This document shows, piece after piece, positions 36,801 through 48,009 of a stretch of DNA of 64,000 nucleotides. Location of the stretch: contig CAUYUJ010010391.1 of the NCBI GenBank assembly GCA_963575745.1, positions 64,001 through 128,000 of the forward strand, given 5' to 3'. The stretch is from Prorocentrum cordatum. Its lineage: Eukaryota > Sar > Dinophyceae > Prorocentrales > Prorocentraceae. The notes below the pieces were generated by a model. The model was given only the letters and a program-made list of their open reading frames with translations, ran no database searches and was not told the origin of the DNA. The position numbers and the translations under genes were made by a program. The number at the start of each line of letters is the position of its first letter. Position 1 is the stretch's first letter.

Positions 36801-37950
36801 TTCAAGGTCGGCTGGGTGGAGAACAACAAATCGATTGCACTACATGTATTGCGCAACGTATGTTGCACAATCGTTGCGCAACAGATATTGCACCACACCT
36901 ATATCACTACAGATAACTCCTCCTAGATTGTACAACGCTTTTAGCTAGAAGCACACTGCTTGGACCCCGCGCTGGCTAACATCTGATATGATGGGCTTGG
37001 AACCGAACCATTCGCGGGCGGTGCCTAGATTTCCCTTGCTGCCCGGGGCCCGTGCCGTTCGCACGCAAGAGCTCCAGCGACGAAAGTGTCCGACTCAGCC
37101 TGAAAGTACACTGGCCTCGGTAGCGTGCTCCTCCACCCTCCCTGTTCCGACTTCCCTCTTGTAGTTCTCCCTCATGCCTCCCTCCCCCTGTCTTTCCGCC
37201 CTCCTCCCTCTGCTTCCACCTCCAGCCTTCATCCTGCTCCTCCTCCCACCCCGTTCCTTCCGCACAGAGATGATGTGCATGAACGCCTAAAGGGCAATCA
37301 CGCGCATCCGCCAGCGTTCAGGTAGAGGGGCGCCGACCGCGCGGCGGGGGCGCCGAGAGAACGTATATAGGCGTATGCCGTATTCGCGAACATCCATTCG
37401 CGTCGTCCTCCTCCACCTGGGTACTCCACGTCCTCCTCCTAGGGCTCCTCCTGAATACTTCGTGCACTCGCTCAACTATCATATGAGACTCGGTCAGTCC
37501 ACTCTCTCACTCACTCTTGTTCCCAATTCCGCCCCCCTTCTCGGATCCGTGGCGCGCCTACGAACCAGTAGAACAAGAACCCCCGTGTCCAGCTCTGCAT
37601 GTGGCCTGCGCTGATCACGCAGTGCGCGCTCGGTCTGATCATCAGCGGCCTTCGGGTGATGCCAGCGAGCCCCCATCCCCTCCTCCTCCCACTCCTCCTC
37701 CTCCTCCTCCTCCTCCCCTCCTCCTCCTGCTTTTCTTCCTCCTTCCCTCTTCTTCCTCCCCCCTCCTCTACCTCATCCTTCTCCTCCTCCTCCTCCTCCT
37801 CCTCCTGTCAGGTGACGTTTTTTTCATGTTTAGCTTTTGCATCCCAGTTGGTGTTGGACTGTCGGCGGAGGTCAGCAGGCCGTCAGTGATCGGCTCCATG
37901 GGTCAGGTATGGAAGGCTAGGCGAGGCCTGACTGACAGTTGAGGCACGGC
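33870..37950. other. no gene recognised; two patches of a degenerate TTGCAC repeat
   Basis: 35655-35800 and 36835-36930 contain repeated ATTGCACMACGTAT-like words of about 14 to 18 bases. 36400-36500 has ATC/ACC triplets. 37680-37805 is (TCC)n-rich. No other feature was recognised. Confidence 0.5.
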
Positions 37951-37955
37951 ACATT

Positions 37956-38138
37956 CGTGTCGTGACGACTTCGGCGTTGGTCTCTGACACCGCGTGGATC
38001 GTTCATCCTTGAACGATCGGCTGCTTTTCGCTCGCCAGATCATTCCTCATTGGCCGATTCTGGGCCGCTTGCGGCATTCAACCTTGCACGCCCGAGCTGG
38101 GACCGTCGCCACGTCGGCACGGCCCGAACCTACCGTAC
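37956..38138 (+). repeat. 183-base dispersed repeat, copy 1
   Basis: It aligns end to end with 57613-57794: GGCGTTGGTCTCTGACACCG, GATCGTTCATCCTTGAACGA, then CGATTCTGGGCCGC and a final CGAACCTACCGTA. It contains a short palindrome around CGTTCATCCTTGAACG. The function is unknown. Confidence 0.75.
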
Positions 38139-38139
38139 T

Positions 38140-40050
38140 TGTGGCATCGGGGTTGGGAATCTTGGACAGCGCATGGTGCTCCATCTGTCCGTGGCGGGCA
38201 GTCGGCGGAGACTGTCGCTGCGTTGCGCTCTGGGGGTAGAGTTGCGGCTGTTAGCGGTGACGAAGCATCGAGAGACCAACTTGCTCACCTCTTGCGATGG
38301 TCTCTAACTGTAGCACGACGGCCTCGGTCGCGATACAACGTATACGTCTGTTTGGGGATCACGTGTTGTCTTACTGCTTGTGGACTGGGAATCGGCAGTG
38401 CCGATCGCAAGCATTCTTGCACGTCGCTGGGCGTCTTTCGGATAGTACGGTCCCAAGTGGGAGCGCCTGGATGGGAAACACCAGACTGCCGCCAACACTG
38501 GATGTCGAAGCAATTTTCAAGCGACATCCAAATCACCAGCGAGCAGAAGGTAACGGCCCCTCCCCTGCTCCTCCATTTTTAAGTTGGGCGAACTTCGGCC
38601 AGTGAGCTGTCCCTGCTCCTCAGTCCTTTTCCTTTACATAACTTCTCCCCGCGGCACCCCACGGTTGGTCGCAAGGGGGGGCCGGGCGTTCCGCCTGGGA
38701 CTTCCTCGCCGCTTATGATCCTGAATTCTAGGATTCGCAACAGCTTCACGGATGGAGGGCGGGTGGTTTTCCAAATGTGGCTCCCGCCATCACATACGTC
38801 TTCCAACATTGCAAGAGCTTCATGGATAAATGGCGGTTCCTTTTCGAAATGTGGCTCTCGCCTTAGCGCCGCGTGCATTCGTTGTAATGTCTTACAGAAA
38901 TTTCAAGGATTCTCATGGTCAACGTGCCTGGCATTGTGTTTTGGCACGATGTCGGATTGTCGGGGCGCAACATTTACGTTTATTCGCGGTGTTGATGTCC
39001 CAGGAATGATGTTTTGGCAAGGTTCAGGATCGTCAAGTTGCGCCAGTAATAGTGATTCGCGGCGTTGAAGTCACCAGAATGGTGTTTCTCAGGATTTTCA
39101 AAAGGTTGTCTTCCAACGTGGCATTTCCTTCAGTGAAAGTGAATCCTCGTAGGGGCCTGTGAAGAGGGAACTTGGAGGGAGGGTTTGTTGCAACATCGTT
39201 GATGCTCTTCCTCCTCCTCCTCCTCCTCCTCCTCCTCCTCCGTTCGCGGCCTGTCAGTGATGTTGGCGAACTCACCTGGGGCAACAATATTGGCGCCTAG
39301 CGCCGCGAGAAGCACGAGATCGCCCACGGACAGCTCCAGGCTTGAAGGGGGCCAGCCGAAGGGAAGCGGGCGTGGAGGGGCAGAGTGGGACTGAGGGGGC
39401 GGCGGACCTGAGGGGTAGCGGAGAGGAAGGAGGGGAGGCGAGGACTGCGTGGAGCAGGGAGAGGCGAGGGATTAGAGGGGGTAGCGTGGCAAGGGCCAGC
39501 ATCCCGTGTCCTCTTCGCACCTCGGCGGGCCGGCGGGGGCCCCTCTGAGCAGCACCTCCCGAGGCCACGTGAAGCCACGAAGCTGCTCGGCGAGAGGGCT
39601 CGGGGTGCTGGCGCTGTGGATCAACAGGGAGGGGGGGGGGTCACGGCGAGACGAGGCGAGGCGAGGCGCCAGTCGACGCCCCAGGGGGTGGGTGGGCGGC
39701 CCCACAAGAGCATGGCGGGAGCGCCAGAGCGCCAGAAGGCTCACGCAGTGCTGTGGGAATGGGCGAAGCAACGCATGCGTTCCAGAAGGTCGGCGCCCTA
39801 ACTCGTCCACCAGGTGCAGTTCTGGGCCAGGTCCCACCATTGTGCGTCTTCGTCGGCGTCGGCCGCTGTATGCAGAAAAGAAGCAATGTCGTTCACCCAA
39901 GTCTTTCTCTGTCCTTCCTGTCTGCGAAACGCTGGGCGTAGGTCGTGTAAGTCTGGATCCAAACACGCCCGTCGCGTCCATCTGCTGTGATCGTTGTTGG
40001 CGACGCGTGCTGCATATGCCCCTGGCTTGAAACAACAGTCCGTCCACTCG
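38140..40050. other. no gene recognised
   Basis: Contains a (CCT)n run at 39206-39241 and GC-rich sequence from 39300. A GTGGCTC-TTTTCGAAATGTGGC motif is repeated near 38768 and 38838. No coding region is called. Confidence 0.4.
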
Positions 40051-40069
40051 TCGACCCGTGCTCGTTTGG

Positions 40070-40354
40070 TAAGGCTTTGGGTTGCGCGCAGACAGCCCCC
40101 CCCCCGAGGCAGTCCCGGCTGGCCTCAACAGGCCCCTCGAGTAGCCCCAGCTGGCCTCAGCAGGCCCCCCACCCCCCAAGCAGACCGGGGCGTTCTCAAC
40201 ACCCTGACCTTGGGGGGCGCGGAGTGCTCCAGGGGCACCGCTGGCGGCGCCAGGGTTAGGGTGTTGATGCCGCCCAGGACTACTCGAGGGCCCTGTGAAA
40301 GCCAGCCGGGACCACCTCGGGGGGCCGTCTGCGCGCAGTCCGCAGCCTTACCAG
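40070..40354. mobile_element. 285-base inverted-repeat element with target duplication (family 2, copy 1)
   Basis: The left end AAGGCTTTGGGTTGCGCGCA and the reverse complement of the right end AAGGCTGCGGACTGCGCGCA match closely, and the similarity continues inward through CAGTCCCGGCTGGCCTC. It is flanked by GTGCTCGTTTGG (40058-40069) and GTGCTCGATTGG (40355-40366), a 12-base direct repeat with one mismatch, as expected of a target-site duplication. The ends read GTAAGG...CCAG, so it could serve as a GT-AG intron. The second copy is at 45204-45492. No transposase is encoded. Confidence 0.85.
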
Positions 40355-40395
40355 GTGCTCGATTGGCAGGCGCCCGAGGGCGGACCCCGGGGCAG

Positions 40396-41698
40396 GGCCT
40401 CGGGCCCTCGGCCTGGGAGCTCTGGCGCGAGGCCAAGGAGGAGGAGCGCAGGGCCCTCGCCCAGAGGCCCGCGGCCGCGGAGGCGCCGCGGCGGCGGCCC
40501 GCGCCGGCCGCGGCGGCGCCCGCGGCCGCGGCGCCCGCGGCGTCGCCCGCGGCCACCGGCGCCGCGCCCGCCGCGAAGGGGCCCACGGGCGCCGCGGCGG
40601 AGGCCGCGCCTGGCGCAGCGGTGGGCGTGCCAAACTCGGCGGGCGTCGCCGCGCCCGGCGCTGCGGGCATCGCCGCGGACGCGCCCGCGCCCCCGCCCAA
40701 GGATTCAGGAGCCACAAGCAGGGGCTGAGGCGAGTGGATCAGCGACGGGTCTCGCTTCCGTACGGGGTCGGCGCGCACCGTGGCCAAATCGGGCGGCATG
40801 GACCTCAGGTCTCGGGGGTGTCTTCCCCGATCCATGGATCTGGCGCCAACGCGCCAGGTCCGCGGACACCTATAATCCATGGTGGCGCGTGCCAGAAAGG
40901 AGATGAAGGCCACGCTCCTCGCGCTGCAGTCCCTGGCCACGCCCGCCTTCCAGAGGGCCGCCGGCATCGCGGGGCTCAGCGGCAACGCGCTGGCGAAGGT
41001 CCTGGGCGGTCGGGACGGGGGCGGGAAGAGTGGGAGCGGAGTCCAGCAGCAGTTCCTGCCAATCCTGGGCAGGACTTGCTGTCAGGGTCCATGTGGACTT
41101 TGTCCACCTGGGACGAGCGTCGCCTGCCCAATAGTAACCGCGGTCGGTTTTGGACAACTCTCGCTGCTGGGCACCGTGCCCACCTTTCCGCACCCATCTC
41201 GGGCGTCCAAAAAGTTCAAGCGCCCAGAGTTCGAGGCCGTCTGGAGGCTCGGACGTTGCGAAGCGGGGGGGGCCGATAATCAGGGGTGGTGGAAGGGAAG
41301 AAAGGTGCACCCTTCGTGCGCCTTCGGGGCCCCAGAGGAGCCCCCGTGGGACCCAGCAGGCATCTAGGAGGCCTCTATCCTCGTCCTCCTTCTCCTCCTC
41401 CTCCTCCTCCTCCTCCTCCTCCTCCTCCTCCTCCTCCTCCTCCTCCTCCTCCTCCCTCCTCCTCCTCCTCCTCCTCCTCCTCCTCCTCCTCCTCCTCCTC
41501 CTCCTCCTCTCCTCCTCCTCCTCCTCCTCCTCCTCCTCCTCCTCCGCTTCACTATCGCCCCCCGACTACGCGGCGCCCGGGAGGCGGTTCTGCGAGGAGG
41601 AGGCCGCGGGGCTGAGCGAGGAGCAGGCCCACGCCCTCCTGGCGCCCGCGGCGGCGGCCGGCAGCGCGGCCCAGAAGCCCGGCACGCGGAAGAGGTAG
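40396..41698 (+). CDS. candidate split gene, unknown product
   Basis: Three coding-looking pieces lie on the plus strand. About 40396-40702, after a GGGCAG acceptor, reads LGPSAWELWREAKEEE and then an Ala/Pro-rich linker. About 40905-40998 reads EMKATLLALQSLATPAFQ and ends at AAG/GTCCTG. About 41570-41698 reads EEEAAGLSEEQAHALL and ends at a TAG (41696-41698). Pieces one and two join in phase by a GA-AG intron (AAG/GATTCAGG to CAGAAAG/GAG). Piece three does not join piece two directly in the same phase, so an exon is probably missing in 41080-41380. The gap before piece three holds a pure (TCC)n run. I recognise no family. Confidence 0.35.
41385..41545 (+). repeat. (TCC)n microsatellite
   Basis: About 160 bases of nearly pure TCC, inside the presumed last intron of the candidate gene at 40396-41698. 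Confidence 0.9.
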
Positions 41699-41709
41699 CG
41701 CGCGCGCGC

Positions 41710-43630
41710 GTGGCCGCGCGTGCTCGGCTGGGCACCGCGGCGTCCCCGGCGGTCCCGCATCCCTCAAAAGAGAGGCAGCAGGCGATCGCTTCGGGGGGGG
41801 GGGAGGGGAAGGAGTCGCAGGGTTTTTGGACGCTTCGGGGGGGAGGGAAGGGAAGAGATCGCACGGTTTTTGTCGACATTTCGTTGGTTCTGCACGGTTT
41901 TCCAGCCTCGGGATGTTTTGCAGCAGCTGCGCCTCGCCGAGAGCGTTCGGGGGGTGCCCAGATCGTCCCGAACGGCCGCCAGAAACAACAATTATGGCCC
42001 GAGAACCAGACCTCCCCTCGCAGTGAAGAAACAAAGCCGATGTTCGTTGCAACCACGCTGCCCGCTCGATCCTGTAGCAGCCTCACATTCTGGGTCACCC
42101 GCTCCGCCAGAGGTAGCTCCAAGACCCGTACGTGCTTCACTGAGTCGTACAGCAAGGCCGCTGGGATGTCTTCGATCTACCGCCCAGCCCACAAGAAGAA
42201 TACAGTTTCGTGCATCCCAGCACCGCTGCGGCACTCCGCTGGCGCGCCCTGGGCAACTTCACAGGCGAGCGTCGGAGAGTCGTCCAGCGCCGGCGGGCGT
42301 GGCCGGTGGCGCGCTGGGCCTCAGGGTGGGGTATGGTGTCTTGCTGCGGGGGCCGGAAGGACGTCGGCGTTGCTCGTGCTCTTGCGTGTGCCTACAGTCG
42401 GCCCTTATTAGTAGGTCGACCCTGCCAGATCAAGGGTGCCCTTGTGTCCTGTGGCTCGCGACCCACTCTGTCTACATTCCTGCGTCGATGCGGCCCTCGA
42501 AAGGGTCTGGTGTCCTCTCGCGTGTCCTCTCCAATCAGGCCCGACTGGTACGTGGGCACACGAGGCCCTCTGTGCAGAACATGGCACGAGGGCTCGAAGC
42601 AACACTGCAGTCGAGCATCTGATTCAGAGGCCTCCTCCCGACAAACATGTGCCAGCGTTTCTGAACCGACTTGCCAGAAGGCTGGCCCGGTTTCTTGAGC
42701 ACGTTCGCCCCCTCCAGCGTTGACGACGAAAGCTGGCCCTGGATGGCTTAAGAAACGTCTGGGAAGCTGGCCCAGGTTCCTTGACCGATGGGTCTATGGA
42801 TCACAGGTTCTGCTGTAGCTCTGCAGGGGCGCACTTGTGCCCTGCATGCCTGGACGTTCCGTCTTGGAGTGTCGAGCGTTTGGGGTGTGTCGTGTGTCCG
42901 GGGGGGGCCCCGGTCTCTCGGCGAAGGGGCCCGTGTTCTCGATCCACGTGTGTTTGTGGCCATGCTTCGACCGTACGCGTGCGCGCCAGCATCGGAGGCA
43001 GGGCCAGCTCCTGAGGCGGAAGGTAGGGTGGCCAGCTGCAAGGGCCCGCCTTCGAGACAGACCGTATGGCAGACCCCCCCCCATCATCGACATGCCTTTC
43101 CTTTTTTCCCCCTCCCAGTCACTCCCCATGCCCCTCCCCTTTCCGTCGCTCGCTTTCCCTCCCCTCAATCCTGATCCCCCCCCTCTCCTGTCACGATTCC
43201 CCTCCCATCCCTGCCAGCCGGGCCTCTTTTACTCGGGGGCTTCGTGGAGGCATCGTTTGGGCATCTTCGGGGCCGTTCGGGGCCTTCTTGGTGGCATCGG
43301 GGAGCAGATTGGGGACCTGCTGTGGGCATTAGGGCCGCCTTGGGACGGGAGGTGGTCCCGTGGTCCGTTCGTGGACCCCTCTTGGGGAGCCCTTCCGCTC
43401 TCCCTCCATCCGGGCCAGCCACAGGGGGTCGGAGGATCGCGCCGAGTCGCCGATGCACCAGCGATGCGGCTCGACGTGGAGCCCGATTTTCTCAGCGCTG
43501 ATGGCGCCAATGCATCGCCGTCGTCGCGATGCGATCTTCTGACCCCATCTGCTCGGACCTCATTTGGGAGGCCGCCGCCACTCCAACTCCCCCCCCACCC
43601 GTGGGACTCCTGCCAGGGTAGGAAGGCGGG
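41710..43630. other. no gene called
   Basis: 41770-41880 repeats TTCGGGGGGGAGGGAAGG twice. 43060-43210 is C-rich. Several overlapping frames exist, but none shows a known domain. Confidence 0.35.
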
Positions 43631-43639
43631 GGGGGGCGA

Positions 43640-44228
43640 CAGGACTTCGGTGCACGTCATGTGCTCCAAGGTGGCGCCGCTCCAGGACCCAGCGGTCCTC
43701 GAGAGGATGGGAATTGGGCGTCGCGTAATGGGAGGACGATAAATGGGGGGGGCAGCGAGGGCTGAGGAAAGGAGGTCCTTTAGGGCCCAAAAAAGGGAGC
43801 CTTTAGGGCCCAAGAGGTGCACCTCTCTTCCCCCCCCTCCATCCAGCGCCCCCCATTCATCGACGCCCCAGGAAAGGAGGAGGAGCAGGAGGAGCAGCAC
43901 ACTGGGACCAGCGGAGCGGGAGGTGAGGGACGAGGGCTGTGCTGTATGAATGTTTTTTGTGTTTGCCCCACCCCCTCTGCCCCGCAGTTCACGCGCAGAC
44001 GCTTCGGAGCTTGTCCCCTCAGCGAGTGCAGCAGCAGGAGGAGCAGGAGGACATGGCGGAGGATGTGAAAGGCTACGGGAGAGCAGGAGGAGAGCAGCGC
44101 TTCAGCAGGATAGGGAGGTGCGAGGGTCAACGCAGAGGGGCGCCCCTCCAGGACACGGCGGTCCTCGAGATCGACTTGGAGACGGACACGGCGTGGAGAA
44201 CCTACTGCGGGAGGATGCACACCGGCGG
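43640..44228 (+). CDS. candidate split exon pair, unknown product
   Basis: GGCGCCGCTCCAGGACCCAG (43673) and GGCGCCCCTCCAGGACACGG (44138), both continuing as CGGTCCTCGAGA, form a 32-base direct repeat 465 bases apart. Both copies translate in the same phase as APLQD(P/T)AVLE. Excising one repeat plus the spacer joins VHVMCSKVAPLQ to DTAVLEIDLETDTAWR, and the split falls on a GA...AG pair. The second piece ends at a GGCG/GTGAGC donor near 44228. The product is unknown and both ends are unresolved. Confidence 0.35.
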
Positions 44229-44489
44229 TGAGCCTCGGGATAACGCTCGCCTGCCACGGACGAGAATCGTTGCGCGATATCCGACCCCGAGACAGACCTC
44301 TGGCTCGGCTCTGGAGGTCGCCGCGGCGATCGCGCTGGCCACAAATCGGGGCAAGGCTTTTGTCAAGGAGTGGCACGCCCCTTACCAGCCTCCCCCCGCT
44401 CTGCGATGCAGACGTGGCTTATACTTGACCATGCAGCGACAGAGAGTCGTCAGTGTATGGCCAACATGTGCAGGCCTGTTCTTGATGGC

Positions 44490-45010
44490 CAGGGGCCAGT
44501 GATCACGCAACCAGAGCAGCGCGCTCCGCGGGAAACGGGCCCCAGACCCTGGGGGGCGCTTCCCTGCCGAGCCGTCCTCGGACGGCCCCCAGGCGCGGGA
44601 GGGCCCCACGGGGGCCCGAGAAGGGCCGCGCCGAGAACGAGGGCTCGAGAACGGAGGGCCTACGGGGGCGCGAGAACGGAGGCCCCGAGAAGGGGGCCCC
44701 GAGAAGGGGGCCCGAGAACGCAGGGCCCGCAGGGGCCCGTTCTCCCAGGCCCCGCTCCCTCCCTGCCAGACTGGCGGCTCGCGGCCGCCGCGCCACGAGC
44801 CGGTGCCGGCGGCCTCCCCGCCGTCCTCCTCCTCGCCGTCCTCCTCCTCCTCTTGGCGGCGCGCACAGGGGGGTGGGGGGGGGAGGGGGGAGGGCTTCTT
44901 AGAAGGAGGCTGCTTCTTAGAAGGCGCCGGCCTTGCATCCATAGATGAGGCCCGCGCCTTCTAAGGAGCAGTGGTGCTTCCAAGGAGCCCTCCCCCCTCC
45001 CCCCACACCC
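44490..45010. other. GC-rich sequence with GGGCCCGAGAA repeats
   Basis: 44590-44740 has about ten units of GGGGCCCGAGAACG-like sequence on the plus strand. 44780-44870 read on the minus strand gives an acidic stretch (EEEEDGEEEDGGE) that could be another exon of the 45010-45706 candidate. No firm call. Confidence 0.4.
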
Positions 45011-45706
45011 CCTCTGCGCGTGGCCGATCCTCGTCGCCCTCCTCGTCCGGCGGGCGCGGGCCAGCCTCTCGGAGCAGGGCGAGCCGAGACACCACGGCAG
45101 GGTCCAAACGCACCAGGGTCCGAACGCACCAGTCTTCCGAGCTGCAGCCGGCCGTGGCGACGAGGCACCCCCTCCCGAGGGCCAACTACCGTTGCCTCCA
45201 CTGGTCAGGCTTCGGGTTGCGCGCAGACCGCCCTCAGGCAGTCCCGGCTGGCCTCCATAGGCCCTCCGAGTAGTCCTGGCTGGCCTCAGCAGGTCCCCCG
45301 AGTTGCCAGGGCGGTCTGAGCACCCTGGCGCCGCCTCTGGCGACGCCCCTGGGGCGCTCCGCGCCCCGGGAATGAGGCGTTGAGTCTGCCCCAGACCGCT
45401 CGTGGGGCCTGCTGGGACACCAGCCGGGGCTGCTCGGGGGGCCTGTGGAGGCCAGCTGGGGGGGGCTGTCTGCCCGCAGCTCGAAGCCTGTCTTGTCCAA
45501 TCCTCCTCCTCCTCCTACTCCTCCTCCTCCTCCTCCTCCTCCTCCTCCTCCTCCTCCTCCTCGTTCTCGCACTCCTTGTCCGGCGGGAGCGGGCCAGCCT
45601 CGCCGCCGCCCTCGCTTCCGGCACGGCCCTCCGATTCTTCCCGCTCGTCGGCGGAGCCGCCGCTACTGCTGCTGCTGCTGCTGCAGCTCGGGGGCAGGTC
45701 GAGGTC
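45010..45706 (-). CDS. candidate split gene for an acidic protein
   Basis: The minus strand has one piece from about 45706 (after CCGCAG) to 45599, reading DLDLPPSC, a Ser run and DEREESEGRAGSEGGGE. A second starts at 45065 and reads AGPRPPDEEGDEDRPRAE. A GC-AG intron (45066-45598, 533 bases) joins them in phase. About 30 bases around the two junctions are near-identical (GAGGCTGGCCCG...CCGCCGGAC), so the intron is flanked by a direct repeat. The 289-base inverted-repeat element at 45204-45492 and a (GGA)n run lie inside the intron. The product is unknown and the other exons are not located. Confidence 0.4.
45204..45492. mobile_element. 289-base inverted-repeat element (family 2, copy 2)
   Basis: The left end CAGGCTTCGGGTTGCGCGCA and the reverse complement of the right end CAGGCTTCGAGCTGCGGGCA are inverted repeats, extending inward through GGCTGGCCTCCA. 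It is collinear with 40070-40354. The centre CCGCCTCTGGCGACGCCCCT resembles the centre of the family 1 element at 48345-48516. No clean target duplication is visible. It lies inside the intron at 45066-45598. Confidence 0.85.
45503..45562 (+). repeat. (TCC)n microsatellite
   Basis: TCC triplets next to the right end of the inverted-repeat element, in the intron of the acidic-protein candidate. Confidence 0.85.
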
Positions 45707-45904
45707 CTGCGGGGCAGTGAACGTGGCGGACTGGCACAGGGGAGGAACCATCAACCTGGAATCGGCGATACATCGCCGATGCATCGGCGAGAGGCCCCCG
45801 GTACCGACACCGCGCTCCTCGGCGGGGTGGGCTATCGGGCCCCTATCGGCGATCCATAGGCGATTGAAGGTGGATGCATCCCCCCCCCGAGCCTACGGTC
45901 AGGA

Positions 45905-46050
45905 AGCTTTGCATAGCGTGTCGCGGCGGCGGCCGCGGCGAAACGCTATGCCGTGCAAGCGAGTAATGTGTCGCAACGGGGTCGGAAAACTGCGGGACGT
46001 GGACGCTTCGGGACCGGGCAGTGGATAGCGTGTCGCGCCGCAGCGTGGTG
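45905..46050 (+). repeat. TAGCGTGTCGC dispersed repeat, copy 1
   Basis: GCATAGCGTGTCGC...GCGAAACGCTATGC is a hairpin, followed about 100 bases later by GGATAGCGTGTCGCGCCGCA and GCGTGGTGGG. The same order is at 53038-53176, and a split version flanks the (GGA)n tract at 51640-51950. Confidence 0.65.
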
Positions 46051-46154
46051 GGCCAAAACCGGCGGAGCAACACGCTAAGCAAAAATACCCTGTCCCCCCT
46101 TCGAGCAGGGACCGACCGTCCCGGCATGCCTATAGAGCTCCCACGAAACAAGAA

Positions 46155-46705
46155 CTGCTCTCATAACCTAAACAAGAGACCACCAAGAGGCCTCCCAAGA
46201 GAGCCACAAGAGGGCCCCGAGAGGCTACAGTAGTTAATAGTGCTATGGTTTTTGAAATATTTTGGTCTTCTCGCCTTTTCGGCTTTCCAGCGCTCCAAGA
46301 CGGCGCAAGAGGCCCCCAATACCGGCCCAAGACGGCCCAAGAAGCTTCCTAGAGGGCCCCAAGACGGCCGAAGATGGCCCCAAGACAGCCGACGAGTCGC
46401 CCAAGATGGCCCAAGAGGGCCCCAAAACGGCCCCAAGAGGGGCCCAAGACGGGGATCAGGAACCGAAAAGCCCAGCCTTCATCTCCAAGAGGCCCCCAGG
46501 AGGTCCAAGAGGCCCCCAAGAGGCCCCCAAGAGGCCCCCAAGAGGCCCCAAGGGGCCCCCAAGAGGCCCCCAAGTGGTCCCAAGGGGCGCCCCAACACGG
46601 CCTCCAAGAGGCCTCAACACTGCCTCTCAGAGGCCCCCAAGAGACCACAACACGGCCCCCAAGCGGCGAGGCAACATGGGCCGGCGAAGTGAGCGAAACG
46701 ATTAA
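46155..46705 (+). repeat. GAGGCCCC minisatellite unit with AT-rich insert
   Basis: CCAAGAGGCC words from 46180, an AT-rich spacer (46222-46290), then a dense 11-base array to 46670. It ends with GGGCCGGCGAAGTGAGCGAA and ACGATTAAATAA. The array at 55020-55180 ends in almost the same words. 46710-47660 after it has two repeats of CAGTTCCTCCAGCCTCTCTG (about 46813 and 46880) and no gene I recognise. Confidence 0.75.
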
Positions 46706-47671
46706 ATAATCTAAACAAGTTTTCAGCCTCTCTGCAGCCGTCGTAGCCTCAGGGTCATGTGAAAGACACTCCTCGGCGCGCTTTCTGGGACGAGCCCGAC
46801 GGTTTTTTTTCAGTTCCTCCAGCCTCTCTGCGGCCGTCCTGGACTTAGGGTCATACGACACAGAGCTCGCTGCTTTCAGTTCCTCCAGCCTCTCTGCGGC
46901 CGTACTGGGCTCAGGGTCATACGACAGAGAGCTCGCTGAGGAACCCAATGTCCCCTCCATAGAACCCACGAGGCCTCCAAGCGGAAGCATCAGCACCAGC
47001 ACCATAATATCTCCTATTCGCGCGCGCGGAGACGCCGCCGCTCCCACAGAGTCTCCAGGATCCCAAAATGGTGGGGCGGCGGTGCCTGCGCCCTCAGGGG
47101 CGTTCAATTACATAACCTAAGCAAATTCTTCAACCATGAAACCAATGTATTAAATCAAGACGGCATGAGCCGGACAGATTCCAAGAACATGTCGTGCAAG
47201 CAACGAGGGGTTCTTAGACTACTCCCTGGCAGGCCCAGAGGCAAGCCAAGGCGCTTCGCCACTGCTTGACCCCCTCCGTTGACCGCCTGAGCCTGTCCCA
47301 CCCCCCCGACGTTGCCTGCTGGTTTTCGGGTCCTAGCTCGGCTCTCCTGCGGCCGTTCGGGACTATCCGGGCACCCTGGAACGCTCCTGGCGAGGCGCAG
47401 CTGCTGGAACGCACCCCGAGGCCAGGAAGCCGCCGAGAACCGACGAACATGTTTCAGAACCTCGGACCTGAAGGCGATGACGACGACGCCACTGCGTGAC
47501 CCCTAATTACAGTCAGCCCGTGCAGCAAGGACGCACGAGAAGGATGTAAGGGCCTTGGAAGGCCATGCCGACACTTTGCGAGCGGGGCGCGGCCAGTTGA
47601 AGTGGCCAAGGATGGGCCGACGGGGAGGGATGCAATGGTAACCTTGGAGAGTCGCTCATCCGTACTATGCT

Positions 47672-47832
47672 TAGGTCGGGCATGTCCTCCCACAGGCGGA
47701 CCTTGGAGGAAAAATAAGACATAGTCAAACAAATATGCAAACATGGTGAAACATAGTAGAAAAATCGGGCCCAGACTACTTTTTGACTATTTTCGAAGAT
47801 TCCTCCTGTAGAGGGACATGCCCGATTTAATA
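47672..47832. mobile_element. 161-base MITE-like element (family 3, copy 1)
   Basis: The terminal inverted repeat is TCGGGCATGTCCTCCCACAG on the left and TCGGGCATGTCCCTCTACAG as the reverse complement of the right end. The internal CAGACTACTTTTTGACTATT matches the internal part of 50588-50764. It is AT-rich inside, unlike its surroundings, and has no coding capacity. Confidence 0.85.
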
Positions 47833-47842
47833 TCGGCTACAC

Positions 47843-48009
47843 GCAAGAGTGACCCGGGGTAAGAGTAACCTTTGGTGCGCGGCTTTTGGGGGGGCGCGGG
47901 GTAGCCAAATACAAGCGCGCAAGACGCCACTGCCGCCTCGAGTTCAGCGATCGGGGGACCCCATTGGGCCCGCACCAACGGTCACTCCTGCGAAAGGTCA
48001 CTCTTACGT
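47843..48009. mobile_element. 167-base inverted-repeat element (family 4, copy 1)
   Basis: The left end GTAAGAGTAACCTTTGGTGC and the reverse complement of the right end GTAAGAGTGACCTTTCGCAG are similar. An outer CAAGAGTGACC matches GGAGTGACC. It aligns along its length with 62103-62270. It ends immediately before the TSR3 stop codon at 48010-48012, so the present stop and 3' end of that gene may have been set by this insertion. Confidence 0.8.
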
